A stretch of 64,000 nucleotides of DNA from NCBI GenBank assembly GCA_035541265.1, contig DATKNQ010000141.1, positions 1 to 64,000 of the forward strand, in the 5' to 3' direction. Positions 23,963 to 31,969 of the stretch are shown in pieces. Made by a program: the position numbers and the translations under genes. The stretch comes from Bog-159 sp035541265. Lineage in GTDB: Bacteria > Acidobacteriota > Terriglobia > Bryobacterales > Bryobacteraceae. How positions within the stretch are numbered: position 1 is the first letter of the stretch; the number at the start of each line of letters is the position of its first letter. Below the pieces are notes generated by a model that worked only from the letters and a program-made list of their open reading frames with translations, ran no database searches and was not told the origin of the DNA.

Positions 23963-24857
23963 AGCCGTGGTCGATCGGCCAACTGCCCAGCACGCGCGTG
24001 CCGAGGCGGTTGAAGGTGCCGGAGGTGAGGACTCCGCTGAGGTCTTGCGGATTGGGCGTCTGGTGCTCGCGGGCGATCATTTCGCGCAGCATGGCGGTGA
24101 TGTGTTGGAGCTCGGCGGCCAATGCGGCGGCCTGTTCGCCATCGTGGCACTGCACGTTCAGGCGCGCTTCGAAATGGTTGCCCGAGGGCGCGAGGGCGAT
24201 GCTGATATCGTTGGCGTCTTCCATGGTGTGGGCGAACATGCGCGTGCCGGCCGGCAGGCCGCTGTCCGTTTTCAGCAGCGCGGGCGGGATCGAGATCCAG
24301 AAGGGCGCGTCAGGCCTTTCAAATTCGCGCCGGCGGGTGGAGCGGGATTCGAGCTCGGTGACGGCGGAATCATCGGGGCTGACGGCGAGGGCCATCAGGT
24401 TCGGACGCAGCGGGAAGAACGAGATCTTGCGGTCGGGTGTGCTGCCGCTCATGCGGCAAAGGGAGTTGTAGCAGGCGCCGCCTTGTTCGCGCGCGTAGGC
24501 CTGCAGGTTGTTCCAATCGAAGCGGCCCTTGACGATGAGGAATTTTGCGCGCGGGGTGAAGCAGGCGAGGACCGCGTCCAGATCGCGGGTGTAGTCGAAA
24601 CCGGTCTTCATCACGAAGACGCGGTATTCCGGCTCTTCGGAGACCTTGGAGCCGCTGAGCATCTGGAGAACGCCGCCGTTGCGGAGCGCCGCAGCATCGA
24701 TGTAGAAGACCAGGCCGTCGCGCGTGGGGAGGCGCTGGAGCCAATCGGCGGTGGTGCGCAGCGAGCGGTAGTGGAGGCGCGCCACGCCCCACACGGCGAA
24801 TCCGCAAACCGAGGCGATCAGGATGATCAGCAGGGCGGCGCGTTGTTTGTAGTTCAC
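23934..24857 (-). CDS. Membrane-anchored hypothetical protein, acidobacterial type
   Basis: A 307-residue protein with an N-terminal signal-anchor (about 6-28) and a periplasmic domain of about 270 residues. GLVFYIDAAALRNGGVLQML followed by EEPEYRVFVMKTGFDY, and FLIVKGRFDWNNL, recur in acidobacterial proteins of unknown role. Two Cys residues (GGACYNSLC) may pair. It has no enzymatic motif. It starts 10 bases before the DAHP synthase stop, so it follows an independent promoter or read-through. The C-terminus GLLGGG ends inside a sequence repeated near 23370. Confidence 0.65.
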   Translation of the reverse strand: MNYKQRAALLIILIASVCGFAVWGVARLHYRSLRTTADWLQRLPTRDGLVFYIDAAALRNGGVLQMLSGSKVSEEPEYRVFVMKTGFDYTRDLDAVLACFTPRAKFLIVKGRFDWNNLQAYAREQGGACYNSLCRMSGSTPDRKISFFPLRPNLMALAVSPDDSAVTELESRSTRRREFERPDAPFWISIPPALLKTDSGLPAGTRMFAHTMEDANDISIALAPSGNHFEARLNVQCHDGEQAAALAAELQHITAMLREMIAREHQTPNPQDLSGVLTSGTFNRLGTRVLGSWPIDHGFIEGLLGGG

Positions 24858-24867
24858 GTTGGCAGTG

Positions 24868-25908
24868 TCACACGGCCGCGGCGGTTTCCGCGACGCGCGC
24901 TTCCTTCCACAGATCGAGATACGGCTTAAGCTGGCGCATCATGGCGTGGAAATCTTTCAAAGTGAGCGACTGTGCGCCATCGCTGATGGCCTTTTCAGGA
25001 TTGGGATGGACTTCGACGATCAGGCCGTCGGCGCCGATGGCCACGCCCGCGCGCGCCAGGTCCGGCACCAGGCTGCGCTTGCCGGTGGCGTGGCTGGGAT
25101 CGAGAATCACGGGCAGGTGGGTGAGCTCATTCAGCACCGGAACGGCGGCAATGTCGCAGGTGTTGCGGGTGGCGGTTTCGAAAGTGCGAATGCCGCGCTC
25201 GCAAAGCACCACGTTGGAATTGCCATGGGCCACGATGTATTCGGCGGACATGAGCAATTCCTTGATGGTGGAGCTCATGCCGCGCTTCAGCAGCACGGGG
25301 CGCCCGCAGCCGCCCAGCGATTTCAGCAGCGCGAAGTTCTGCATGTTGCGCGCACCGACTTGCATGACATCGGTGTATTCGGCCACCATGCCCACGTGGG
25401 CGTCGGTCATGACTTCGGTGACGATGGCGAGGCCGGTAGCTTCTTTGGCCTTGCGCAATAGTTTGAGGCCTTCGAGCTCCATGCCCTGGAAATCGTAGGG
25501 CGAGGTGCGCGGCTTGAACGCACCGCCGCGCAGCATGCGGGCGCCGGCCGCGGCCACGCCTTCGGCGGTCTCCATGATCTGGCGCTCGGACTCGACCGAA
25601 CACGGGCCGGCCATGACGATGAACTCGTCGCCGCCGATTTCAAGACCGTTGACGCGGATGATGCTGTGGTCGGGCTTGAACTCGCGGCTGACGAATTTGT
25701 ACGGGGCCGAGATGCGCACGGCGCTTTCGACACCAGGGGTGGCTTCGAGAGATTCGAGGCAAGCGGTGACGTCGCCGACGCCGACGACGCCGATGACGAC
25801 CCGCTCTTCGCCTTCGATGGAGTGGACCTTGTATCCGAACTCCTGAATCCGTTCGCAGACGTGGTCGATTTGCTCGCGCGTGGCATGCGGACGCATCGAG
25901 ATAATCAT
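24868..25908 (-). CDS. aroF: 3-deoxy-7-phosphoheptulonate (DAHP) synthase, type I-beta with regulatory domain
   Basis: The first enzyme of the shikimate pathway, joining phosphoenolpyruvate and erythrose 4-phosphate. The ATG at 25908 with GAAGGAG upstream gives 346 residues. The N-terminal 70 residues (MIISMRPHATREQIDHVCER) form the ferredoxin-like regulatory domain seen in the Thermotoga-type enzyme that senses Tyr/Phe. The barrel follows with VMAGPCSVES, MLRGGAFKPRTSPYDFQG, LLKRGMSSTIKE, and the metal/substrate residues in VILDPSHATGKR and IVEVHPNPEKA. Upstream lies a leader peptide and terminator (25931-26060), so the gene appears to be under attenuation as well as feedback control. Confidence 0.94.
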   Translation of the reverse strand: MIISMRPHATREQIDHVCERIQEFGYKVHSIEGEERVVIGVVGVGDVTACLESLEATPGVESAVRISAPYKFVSREFKPDHSIIRVNGLEIGGDEFIVMAGPCSVESERQIMETAEGVAAAGARMLRGGAFKPRTSPYDFQGMELEGLKLLRKAKEATGLAIVTEVMTDAHVGMVAEYTDVMQVGARNMQNFALLKSLGGCGRPVLLKRGMSSTIKELLMSAEYIVAHGNSNVVLCERGIRTFETATRNTCDIAAVPVLNELTHLPVILDPSHATGKRSLVPDLARAGVAIGADGLIVEVHPNPEKAISDGAQSLTLKDFHAMMRQLKPYLDLWKEARVAETAAAV

Positions 25909-25930
25909 GTGCCGATTCTCCTTCGCTCCG

Positions 25931-25961
25931 AAAATAAAAAACCCACTCTGACGAGTGGGTT
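25931..25961 (-). terminator. Attenuator terminator before the DAHP synthase gene
   Basis: Read on the - strand, AACCCACTC and GAGTGGGTT form a perfect 9-bp stem (25940-25961) with a 4-base loop, followed by TTTTATTTT (25931-25939). It lies 32 bases before the start codon of the gene on the same strand, where it can only serve to stop transcription before the gene. Confidence 0.88.
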
Positions 25962-25991
25962 GCAATTCACAAGAAGCTGGATGCCCTTCGC

Positions 25992-26028
25992 AACGCCACT
26001 CTACCGATTCCGGCGGAACCAGAATCGG
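25992..26028 (-). promoter_or_regulatory. Pause hairpin and antiterminator segment of the attenuator
   Basis: CCGATTC (26028-26022) pairs exactly with GAATCGG (26010-26004) inside the leader-peptide codons. Immediately after, GAGTGGCGTT (26001-25992), starting at the last base of the leader stop codon, can pair with the AACCCACTC arm of the terminator through nine pairs and one bulged C. That pairing would exclude the terminator stem. Confidence 0.75.
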
Positions 26029-26060
26029 AAGCTAAACGAGCTGGCGGAGTAGAAAGACAT
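26001..26060 (-). CDS. Aromatic leader peptide of the DAHP synthase attenuator
   Basis: A 19-codon frame reads MSFYSASSFSFRFWFRRNR then TAG. Seven of its 19 residues are aromatic: Phe at 3, 9, 11, 13 and 15, Tyr at 4 and Trp at 14. Stalling at the Phe/Trp run would place a ribosome over the pause hairpin arm and free the antiterminator. Finishing at the stop codon would cover the antiterminator and let the terminator form. No Shine-Dalgarno is seen; if the -10 below is right the message is nearly leaderless. This is the classic design of Phe or Trp attenuators in other bacteria. Confidence 0.75.
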   Translation of the reverse strand: MSFYSASSFSFRFWFRRNR

Positions 26061-26071
26061 CGTAAAGGGCC

Positions 26072-26101
26072 AGTATAGGCGAAATCGCGGCGCTATGGCA
26101 A
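26072..26101 (-). promoter_or_regulatory. Sigma-70-like promoter of the attenuated DAHP synthase gene
   Basis: On the - strand TTGCCA (26101-26096) and TATACT (26077-26072) are separated by 18 bases. The -35 overlaps the last codons of the VWFA-related gene upstream. The leader ATG is 11 bases after the -10. Confidence 0.6.
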
Positions 26102-27148
26102 GCGCGCGGAAGCGTAATAGCTGTTGCGCGCCTCGACTGTGAGCTTGCCCTTCTTTGCCAGCTTGACCTTCAACTGGTGCAGATGGCCGTCCGGCTTGGC
26201 CGTTGAGACGAAGCTCAGCACATAGTGGCTTTCCGGAGTGGCGAGCCGATGAAAACTGGCGACGTAGTTGTTTCCCGTCAGATATGTGCCGCCGGTGCCT
26301 CGCGCCAGATCGGTAAGCACGATCGGATTCGTCGTCGATGACTCTGTGCGGGCGGCTTCCACCATGCCGGTTTGCTGGCCAGTGGGCTGTTCCGCTCCCC
26401 CGCTCACGGCAGGTTGACCGCCTTCGCCCAGGTCTAGGGAGTCGATCCGCACTTTCGAACGAATGGCCTCCTCAATCAATTCCATTTCTTCCTGTCCCCG
26501 ATCGAGCGCCACCTGGAACCCGGAGGAGACGAGTATGATCGACCGCTGCCCGGGCAGTCTGGACATGCCGCGGACAATGTTCCTCAACAACGTTAGCTGA
26601 AGCGATTGGATTGTCGAGACGCGGCACACGCGCGGGGGATGCGCCTGCAGGCGCGCCACGGTGTCCTGCAACTTCGCGCGGTCGTTCGTGAAATCGAGCG
26701 CCAGAGTGCATGATGAGGTTAGCAAGGCTGCACGATCGCCCGGTTCGAGGCTGCTGAACTGCTGCGCGGCGGCCTCGCGCAGGCGCTTCAGATCGCCGAA
26801 GTTCCGGATGGCCACATCATCGAAGAAGTACGCAATAAACCGCTCGGGGATGTCCATGGCTGCGGCACCCGCGGATTTCTTCGCGGGCGCGTTGGGATCG
26901 GGCAGCGACCGGTCGGGCGCCACCTGGCCACCCGGTTTCTCCACCGAGAAATTCGCGATCTCGACCGGCTTGCCGTTATCGAATAGCTTGAAGTCATCCT
27001 TGGCGAGGTCACCGACCACATGTCCGTCGTGATCGCGCACCACCACCGGTACCTGAATCATGGTCACACCCGACTGGAACGTTTCGGCAGGCTCCTGTTG
27101 GGCAACCGCTGACAGCGGGATCAACAGGAACATAAGAAGTATACGCAT
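26093..27148 (-). CDS. VWFA-related secreted protein (acidobacterial family)
   Basis: A 351-residue secreted protein, signal peptide about 1-17. The lineage-specific family has an N-terminal domain with VTMIQVPVVVRDHDGHVVGD and DDFKLFDNGKPVEIANFSVE, then a von Willebrand A-like domain in which RFIAYFFDDVAIR and GQRSIILVSSGFQ stand for the Rossmann strands. The usual metal-site DxSxS is not obvious. The C-terminal strand set ends KLTVEARNSYYA. Its role is unknown; extracellular protein contact is likely. It lies 9 bases after a paralogue, so the two are one transcript. Confidence 0.85.
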   Translation of the reverse strand: MRILLMFLLIPLSAVAQQEPAETFQSGVTMIQVPVVVRDHDGHVVGDLAKDDFKLFDNGKPVEIANFSVEKPGGQVAPDRSLPDPNAPAKKSAGAAAMDIPERFIAYFFDDVAIRNFGDLKRLREAAAQQFSSLEPGDRAALLTSSCTLALDFTNDRAKLQDTVARLQAHPPRVCRVSTIQSLQLTLLRNIVRGMSRLPGQRSIILVSSGFQVALDRGQEEMELIEEAIRSKVRIDSLDLGEGGQPAVSGGAEQPTGQQTGMVEAARTESSTTNPIVLTDLARGTGGTYLTGNNYVASFHRLATPESHYVLSFVSTAKPDGHLHQLKVKLAKKGKLTVEARNSYYASARLP

Positions 27149-27157
27149 GACTCACCT

Positions 27158-28894
27158 CTAAGGAACGTCGACCGCGGCGTTTTCCGCGGTTAGCTGCCGG
27201 CCTTCAGCATCGCGCGCCACCATCCGCACCAGGTATGCGCCAGGCTTCACGGGGAAATCCGTGACCACGACGAACGGGGGCCTGTCGTCGAGCCCGCGCA
27301 CGGTTTCATCACGCAAGCGGAGCTGTACGATTTTTTCCGCACCGGCGATGAAATTGCCGTTGGTATCGAACAAGGCCGCGACGATCGTGACGTCGTTGCG
27401 GCTGCGGTCTTCCACCTTACGCAAGTGGAGGGCCTTTAGATCCACACTGGCCAACACGTTCAACTTGGCCTGGCCGCCTGGATTGATTACCTGAGTGTGC
27501 ATGTCCACGGCGAGATCGTGAATCTCGTCACGCGAGAATACGGCATCTTCGATCTCCTGGCGGGAAACCGCAAGTTCATCTTCGGCTTGCTGGGGCGCCC
27601 AGTAACCGCGGCGGGCTTGCAGGGTGAGTTTCCCGGGGGCGGTGACGGTCACTTTCAGCGAATGAAAGCTGCCGTCGAACTTCAGATTCTGGGGCGCGAA
27701 ACCGAGCACGTAAATGTACTCAGGCGTGGCGGCGGCCTTTCGGATGGCGCCATCGAAATCGTTGTTCAGATTGGCCGTGCCGCCGGTGTCTTCCGCCAGA
27801 TCGATCAATTCGCCGGTAGCCACCTCACCATCTATGTCGTGAAATAGGGTCACGTCCGGCGGGGGCGCGCCGCCGGACTGGCTGGCCTCGAAGGCTGAAC
27901 TGGTCCAGACGCCGCGTACGCCCACGGTGTTGATAAGCACCTTGGAACGGATGGCCTGCGCGGTGAGATCGGACGCCTGCTTTTCCAGATTGAACGAGAC
28001 AAAGAATCCGGGCGAGGCCAGAATGATGGTCCGCTCTCCGGGCAGCAGGGCCATGCGCCGCACCAGGTTACTGAGCGCCGCGAGGGTGGCGCGCGATTCC
28101 TGTTCACCGCTGTAGTAGGCCGCGTTGATTTCTTGTACCGTGTCCCGGAAGAGCATGCCGGCCGCGGGTCCTTGTGCGTCGCCGCCACCGATACAGCGGA
28201 CCGTATCCCAATACGCGGCACTGAGCGGAATCGACCGGGCCATGTCGTCTTCACGAGGATTGAGCGAGACTTGCTGGTCAATTTGAACGGCCTGGTAGTA
28301 ACTGATGTACAGACAGGAAGCGAGGGCGGAGGGATGGATGGGATTCGGGGCGATCTGGAGCAGCGGCTGTTCCAACGTCCCCGGCTCACCGGTGAAATCA
28401 CGAGCAATTTTGCCCGAAGTGGTATAAAGCGCGACACGGTCACCCGGCTGTAGCGATGAACTCAGATACCGCCGCACCGCATCGCGCACTTGCGGCAGAT
28501 CGGCAAACCGGATGTGCACGTCATCGAAGAGAAGGGCGATGAAATGCAGGGGCAGGATCTGCGGCGCGCTTCGTCCGGCGGTCACGGCCGGGGGAGGAGT
28601 GCTGCGCGCGCGGGCTTCCGGAGTTACGACGGCGGTCCTTTTCTGTACGGAGAATTTGGTGATCTCCTGCCGCTTGCCTTTGTCGAAGAGGTGAAAATCT
28701 TCCTGGCGGAGATTTCCGACGGCATCTCCGGCGCGATCGCGCACGACCACGGGGACTTCCACCAGGGTAGTTTGCACCTTGAAGGTGGGAGTTTGGCCGG
28801 TAGTAGTTATTTCATCGGACTGGGAGAAGACGGGGACAGAAGAGAGGAGAACGAGAATGACAGGTGTAAGATAACCCATGCCGTGCGCGTTCAT
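27158..28894 (-). CDS. VWFA-related secreted protein, longer paralogue
   Basis: The ATG at 28894 gives 578 residues with a signal peptide (about 8-30). The same architecture as the following gene is seen: TTLVEVPVVVRDRAGDAVGN, EDFHLFDKGKRQEITKF, LHFIALLFDDVHIR and GERTIILASPGFF, plus a C-terminal beta-rich extension of about 150 residues (from VSRQEIEDAVF). The paralogue lacks this extension. A Cys pair (CLYISY, VRCIGG) may be linked. The pair probably arose by duplication. Confidence 0.84.
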   Translation of the reverse strand: MNAHGMGYLTPVILVLLSSVPVFSQSDEITTTGQTPTFKVQTTLVEVPVVVRDRAGDAVGNLRQEDFHLFDKGKRQEITKFSVQKRTAVVTPEARARSTPPPAVTAGRSAPQILPLHFIALLFDDVHIRFADLPQVRDAVRRYLSSSLQPGDRVALYTTSGKIARDFTGEPGTLEQPLLQIAPNPIHPSALASCLYISYYQAVQIDQQVSLNPREDDMARSIPLSAAYWDTVRCIGGGDAQGPAAGMLFRDTVQEINAAYYSGEQESRATLAALSNLVRRMALLPGERTIILASPGFFVSFNLEKQASDLTAQAIRSKVLINTVGVRGVWTSSAFEASQSGGAPPPDVTLFHDIDGEVATGELIDLAEDTGGTANLNNDFDGAIRKAAATPEYIYVLGFAPQNLKFDGSFHSLKVTVTAPGKLTLQARRGYWAPQQAEDELAVSRQEIEDAVFSRDEIHDLAVDMHTQVINPGGQAKLNVLASVDLKALHLRKVEDRSRNDVTIVAALFDTNGNFIAGAEKIVQLRLRDETVRGLDDRPPFVVVTDFPVKPGAYLVRMVARDAEGRQLTAENAAVDVP

Positions 28895-28960
28895 GGCGCC
28901 ACCCTTTGATGATAGCGCCACTAACCAGAGGGACGTGACGGACCTTGTGAAGACGAACGC

Positions 28961-29124
28961 CTATACGCGCTGGCCGACGTGGGCGACCAGGCTTACCAGG
29001 AAGAGCACCTGGAAAATCACGAGAGGATTTTCGCGATGCCGGCGAACGCTACGGCGATACCTCCGAAGCCCAACAGCGCCGCCACGATGGCGATCACGAA
29101 AAACACCAAGGCATAGTACAGCAT
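28961..29124 (-). pseudogene. DUF1328 (YtjA-like) small membrane protein, frameshifted
   Basis: GGGAGG five bases before the ATG (29124) starts MLYYALVFFVIAIVAALLGF then GGIAVAFAGIAKIL, the conserved DUF1328 sequence. A TGA at 29019-29017 then ends it after 35 residues. One base later the frame continues VIFQVLFLVSLVAHVGQRV to a TAG at 28961, exactly the normal C-terminal half. Loss of one T (CTCTCG for CTCTTCG) explains it. Either the gene is broken or the base is a sequencing error. Confidence 0.75.
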
Positions 29125-29144
29125 TTGGACCTCCCTTTCACCGA

Positions 29145-29264
29145 TTAGGAATGATGCTTCGCCGAGAATGCGACATGCACGATCGCCCATAGGACGGCGA
29201 TCTGAATCGCGAAAGCCGCGGCGAAGCTCGTTACGACTGTGGCTCCTACAACCAAGAGTTCCAT
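29145..29264 (-). CDS. Candidate small single-pass membrane protein
   Basis: Thirty-nine codons: MELLVVGATVVTSFAAAFAI then QIAVLWAIVHVAFSAKHHS. One or two hydrophobic helices with a basic His-rich end. It lies 20 bases upstream of the DUF1328 start on the same strand, so both may share a transcript. There is no clear Shine-Dalgarno, and the family is not certain. Confidence 0.4.
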   Translation of the reverse strand: MELLVVGATVVTSFAAAFAIQIAVLWAIVHVAFSAKHHS

Positions 29265-29304
29265 GCCAGTGAGATGAGCAAGTGGGAGGCCGATGTACGG
29301 CAGA

Positions 29305-30651
29305 TCACGAGTGGGCGGCGAGATAGGCGCAGACATCGGTCTTGCGGCGCATGCCTTCGAGCGACATGTAGCGGATGGTTCCGAATACCGGGCGTTCGGG
29401 CCAGGGACGATCGTGCAGGCCAAAACACCACAGGATGTTCGTGTAGGTGTTGGGATCGCGGCCATCGATAGCCCAGCGGTCGTGCAGGTAGATCATCGCG
29501 CGCAGGGCATCGTCGTAGGTGGGCGACCATTCGATGATCTTCTTGCCCCAGTACATGCGGTAGTAGCCGTGAATCGTGCCGCGGGTGAGGAGTTCGCGCT
29601 GGGTGGCGTTCCATAGGGCGTCGTGCGTGGCGGCGTGTTCGAACTCGTCCTGCGTGTACATATATGGGCGGCGGTCGCGGCGATGGTGGCGCATGGTTGC
29701 GCGGGCCCAATCGGGGAGAACTTCGAGCGAGTCGAGGCGCGGCGCAAAGCGGGCGAAGTTGAAGGCCAGCTCGCGGCGCACGATCAACTGTTCGAGGAAC
29801 TCGGCGGAGGATCGGGCGGCCAGCGCGACTTCGAGCGCTGAGATGTGGCCGAAGTGGAGGTAGGGGCTGAGGCCGGAAGTGGCTTGCGCGCCCGGCTGGT
29901 TGCCTTCGGCGGCGTAACGGCTGAGGCCGTGCTTGACGAAGTGCGCCAATTGTTTGAGCGCGGCGCGGCGGCCTCCGGTGATGCCGGCGGCGGGCGGGAC
30001 AGAGTGATCGATGGCGGAGGCGGCGATCAGCGCGGCGATGTTTGCGGCGGTGACACAGGTGTGGAACTCGGATTCGTGCGGCGGGAATCGCCTGCGGACT
30101 TTCAGCACCGCGGCGGGACCGAGATATCGGGGGAGCAGCTTGTGGATCTTCGGGCGGATGGTGCGGGCGGCATATTCGCGCTTATCGAAGCAGGACATGG
30201 GGACGATGCAGCTCGCGTCGACGGCGTAGAAGGCGACGTCGAGTTTCGGCGCGACGCTCGCATTGTGGCGCGCGGCGATGAACGTGGGGTAATCGTCCGT
30301 GACCACGGCGGCGGCCCGGGCGGCAAGGCGGTAGAGGACGTCGTTGGGATCGGAGGCGCGGCGGCGTAAGTAGAAAATGTATCCGATGCCGCGGGCGGCG
30401 AGGCGCGCTTCGGAATCGGGCACGCCTTCGAGAATGAGGCGGTGCAGACGGTCGTTCGCGTAGGGGTAGCTGTAAGTGAGGCCTTCGTAGAACAGCACCG
30501 GCAGCGAGAGCTGATTGGCCAGATCGATCGCGAAATCGAGCGCCTGGTTGGCGTCGGCGCGGCGATTCATTTGTGCCCAATAGAGGACATACTCGGCGCC
30601 GGGGCGAATCCCGGCCGCATTCAACTTGCGCGCGCGTTCCTGCATGTACAT
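29305..30651 (-). CDS. phr: Class II CPD photolyase
   Basis: A 448-residue flavin enzyme repairing cyclobutane pyrimidine dimers with light. Class II features are ADANQALDFAIDLANQLSLP with LPVLFYEGLTYSYPYANDR early, the FAD-domain LIVRRELAFNFARF, and GYYRMYWGKKIIEWSP near the C-terminus, the class signature. Two starts are possible (30651 or 30645). A much longer upstream frame is a shadow of the divergent radical SAM gene. The two genes are 36 bases apart, so their promoters overlap. Confidence 0.92.
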   Translation of the reverse strand: MYMQERARKLNAAGIRPGAEYVLYWAQMNRRADANQALDFAIDLANQLSLPVLFYEGLTYSYPYANDRLHRLILEGVPDSEARLAARGIGYIFYLRRRASDPNDVLYRLAARAAAVVTDDYPTFIAARHNASVAPKLDVAFYAVDASCIVPMSCFDKREYAARTIRPKIHKLLPRYLGPAAVLKVRRRFPPHESEFHTCVTAANIAALIAASAIDHSVPPAAGITGGRRAALKQLAHFVKHGLSRYAAEGNQPGAQATSGLSPYLHFGHISALEVALAARSSAEFLEQLIVRRELAFNFARFAPRLDSLEVLPDWARATMRHHRRDRRPYMYTQDEFEHAATHDALWNATQRELLTRGTIHGYYRMYWGKKIIEWSPTYDDALRAMIYLHDRWAIDGRDPNTYTNILWCFGLHDRPWPERPVFGTIRYMSLEGMRRKTDVCAYLAAHS

Positions 30652-30687
30652 GTGATACCAGTTCCGGCGGGTACAATATAAGGACCG

Positions 30688-31791
30688 ATGCGGACCTGGA
30701 ACCGGGCGAAGCTGCTGTGGGGGTATCTCGCGCGCCGTACGAATCTGGCGGGTCTGCCAGTCGAGTACATCGTCGAGACCACGGCCAAGTGTAATTTGTA
30801 TTGCCCGATGTGCCCGCGGGAGACGCACAAACAGCCCAAGGCCGATATGGACGAGGCCGTGTTCGAGCGGCTGGTGCGCGGCGCGGGCACGACGGCGGAA
30901 CACATGATGCTGATCGGGCTGGGCGAGCCGTTTATGGATCCGCGGATTTTCGAGCGCATCGAGTTCTGCCACCGGCACAGCATTTCGACGCTGCTTTCGA
31001 CCAATGGGACGTTTCTCGATGAGCGCATCGCGCCGCGGGTGCTCGATTCGCCACTGGAACAGATCACGCTGAGCTTCGATGGCGCGAGCAAGGAGAGCTT
31101 CGAGTTCTATCGCAAGGGCGCGAAGTTCGAAAAAGTGCGCGACAATTTCGTGCGCTTCGCGAAGATGAAGGATGCGCGCGGATCGAAGCTGCAGGTGGTG
31201 GTGCAGATGGTGCGCATGGAGCGCAACGCGGGTGAGGTGGCGGAATTTGCGCGGTTCTGGAGCGCGGTGCCGGGCGTGGACCAGGTGCGCATCAAGGAAG
31301 ACGAGACCAACCTGATGCGTCCAGATGCCGGGCACACGGCCGGGGACTGGAAACATCCTTGCCATTATTTGTGGCGGGGGCCCGTGTACGTGAAGCAGAA
31401 TGGCGATGTGTATCCGTGCTGCCAGAGCTACATGCTGGACGGCGCGCCGCTGGGGAACATTGCGGTGAAGCCGCTCGAACGCATCTGGAATTCGGAGGAG
31501 ATGCAGGCGATGCGGCGCGCGCATGCGACGGGGCGGGCGGGCGAGATCGATGTCTGCGCACGGTGCTGCACCACGATTCCGCATCCGGCGCTGGTGGCGG
31601 GCAGCCTGGTTTTTCACGGCAAGACGGTGCGCAGAGTTTTACCGATGATCGAGCGGCTGGTCTACTTTTCGAAGCTGCCGCGCCAGTTGCTGCGGCCGCC
31701 CGCGCAGGCTGCGGGGGCGCAGGAGCTGGTGCAGATTGAAGGTTCACTCGGGCCGGCCGAGGGCCCGCAGCAGTCAGAGCATAGGCGTTAA
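30688..31791 (+). CDS. Radical SAM/SPASM-domain protein
   Basis: A 367-residue iron-sulfur enzyme. TAKCNLYCPMCPRE carries the C-x3-C-x2-C cluster binding S-adenosylmethionine, followed by LIGLGEPFMDP (GGE-type) and STNGTFL. A C-terminal SPASM-like segment has CHYLWRGPVYV, DVYPCCQSYMLDG and IDVCARCCTTIP for auxiliary clusters. Such enzymes modify peptides, sugars or cofactors; here no peptide precursor is seen nearby. TACAAT and AAGGA lie just upstream of the ATG. Confidence 0.87.
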   Translation: MRTWNRAKLLWGYLARRTNLAGLPVEYIVETTAKCNLYCPMCPRETHKQPKADMDEAVFERLVRGAGTTAEHMMLIGLGEPFMDPRIFERIEFCHRHSISTLLSTNGTFLDERIAPRVLDSPLEQITLSFDGASKESFEFYRKGAKFEKVRDNFVRFAKMKDARGSKLQVVVQMVRMERNAGEVAEFARFWSAVPGVDQVRIKEDETNLMRPDAGHTAGDWKHPCHYLWRGPVYVKQNGDVYPCCQSYMLDGAPLGNIAVKPLERIWNSEEMQAMRRAHATGRAGEIDVCARCCTTIPHPALVAGSLVFHGKTVRRVLPMIERLVYFSKLPRQLLRPPAQAAGAQELVQIEGSLGPAEGPQQSEHRR

Positions 31792-31969
31792 ATACGCGCA
31801 AAAGTTGGTTCTCTAAACCAAATGCCTCAGGCAGTCCGGCCGTACGCGGCCACAGGTCAGCACCTAACGTTAGACGGCAAAGTGGCACGGCGGGCATTGT
31901 CGTCCGCGGGGGCGGTGGTCATTCGTTCGGCATCGGCCAAACTGCCCCGCCTGATGTCTTCCATTTTCG
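31792..31969. other. Non-coding interval with a small palindrome
   Basis: TTGGTT-ctcta-AACCAA forms a short hairpin near 31805, without a T-run. CTAACGTTAG near 31872 is a perfect 10-bp palindrome. No gene is supported. Confidence 0.4.

Noticed and set aside
30652..31617. Upstream extension of the photolyase frame
   Set aside because: It runs antisense to the radical SAM gene and is Arg/His/Leu-rich.
31840..31900. Integron attC-like cores (CCTAAC next to GTTAGAC) and similar GCCTAAC at 23371, 23943 and 41876
   Set aside because: No paired inner arms of an attC hairpin could be found and no integrase is visible; the core words are short enough to arise by chance.
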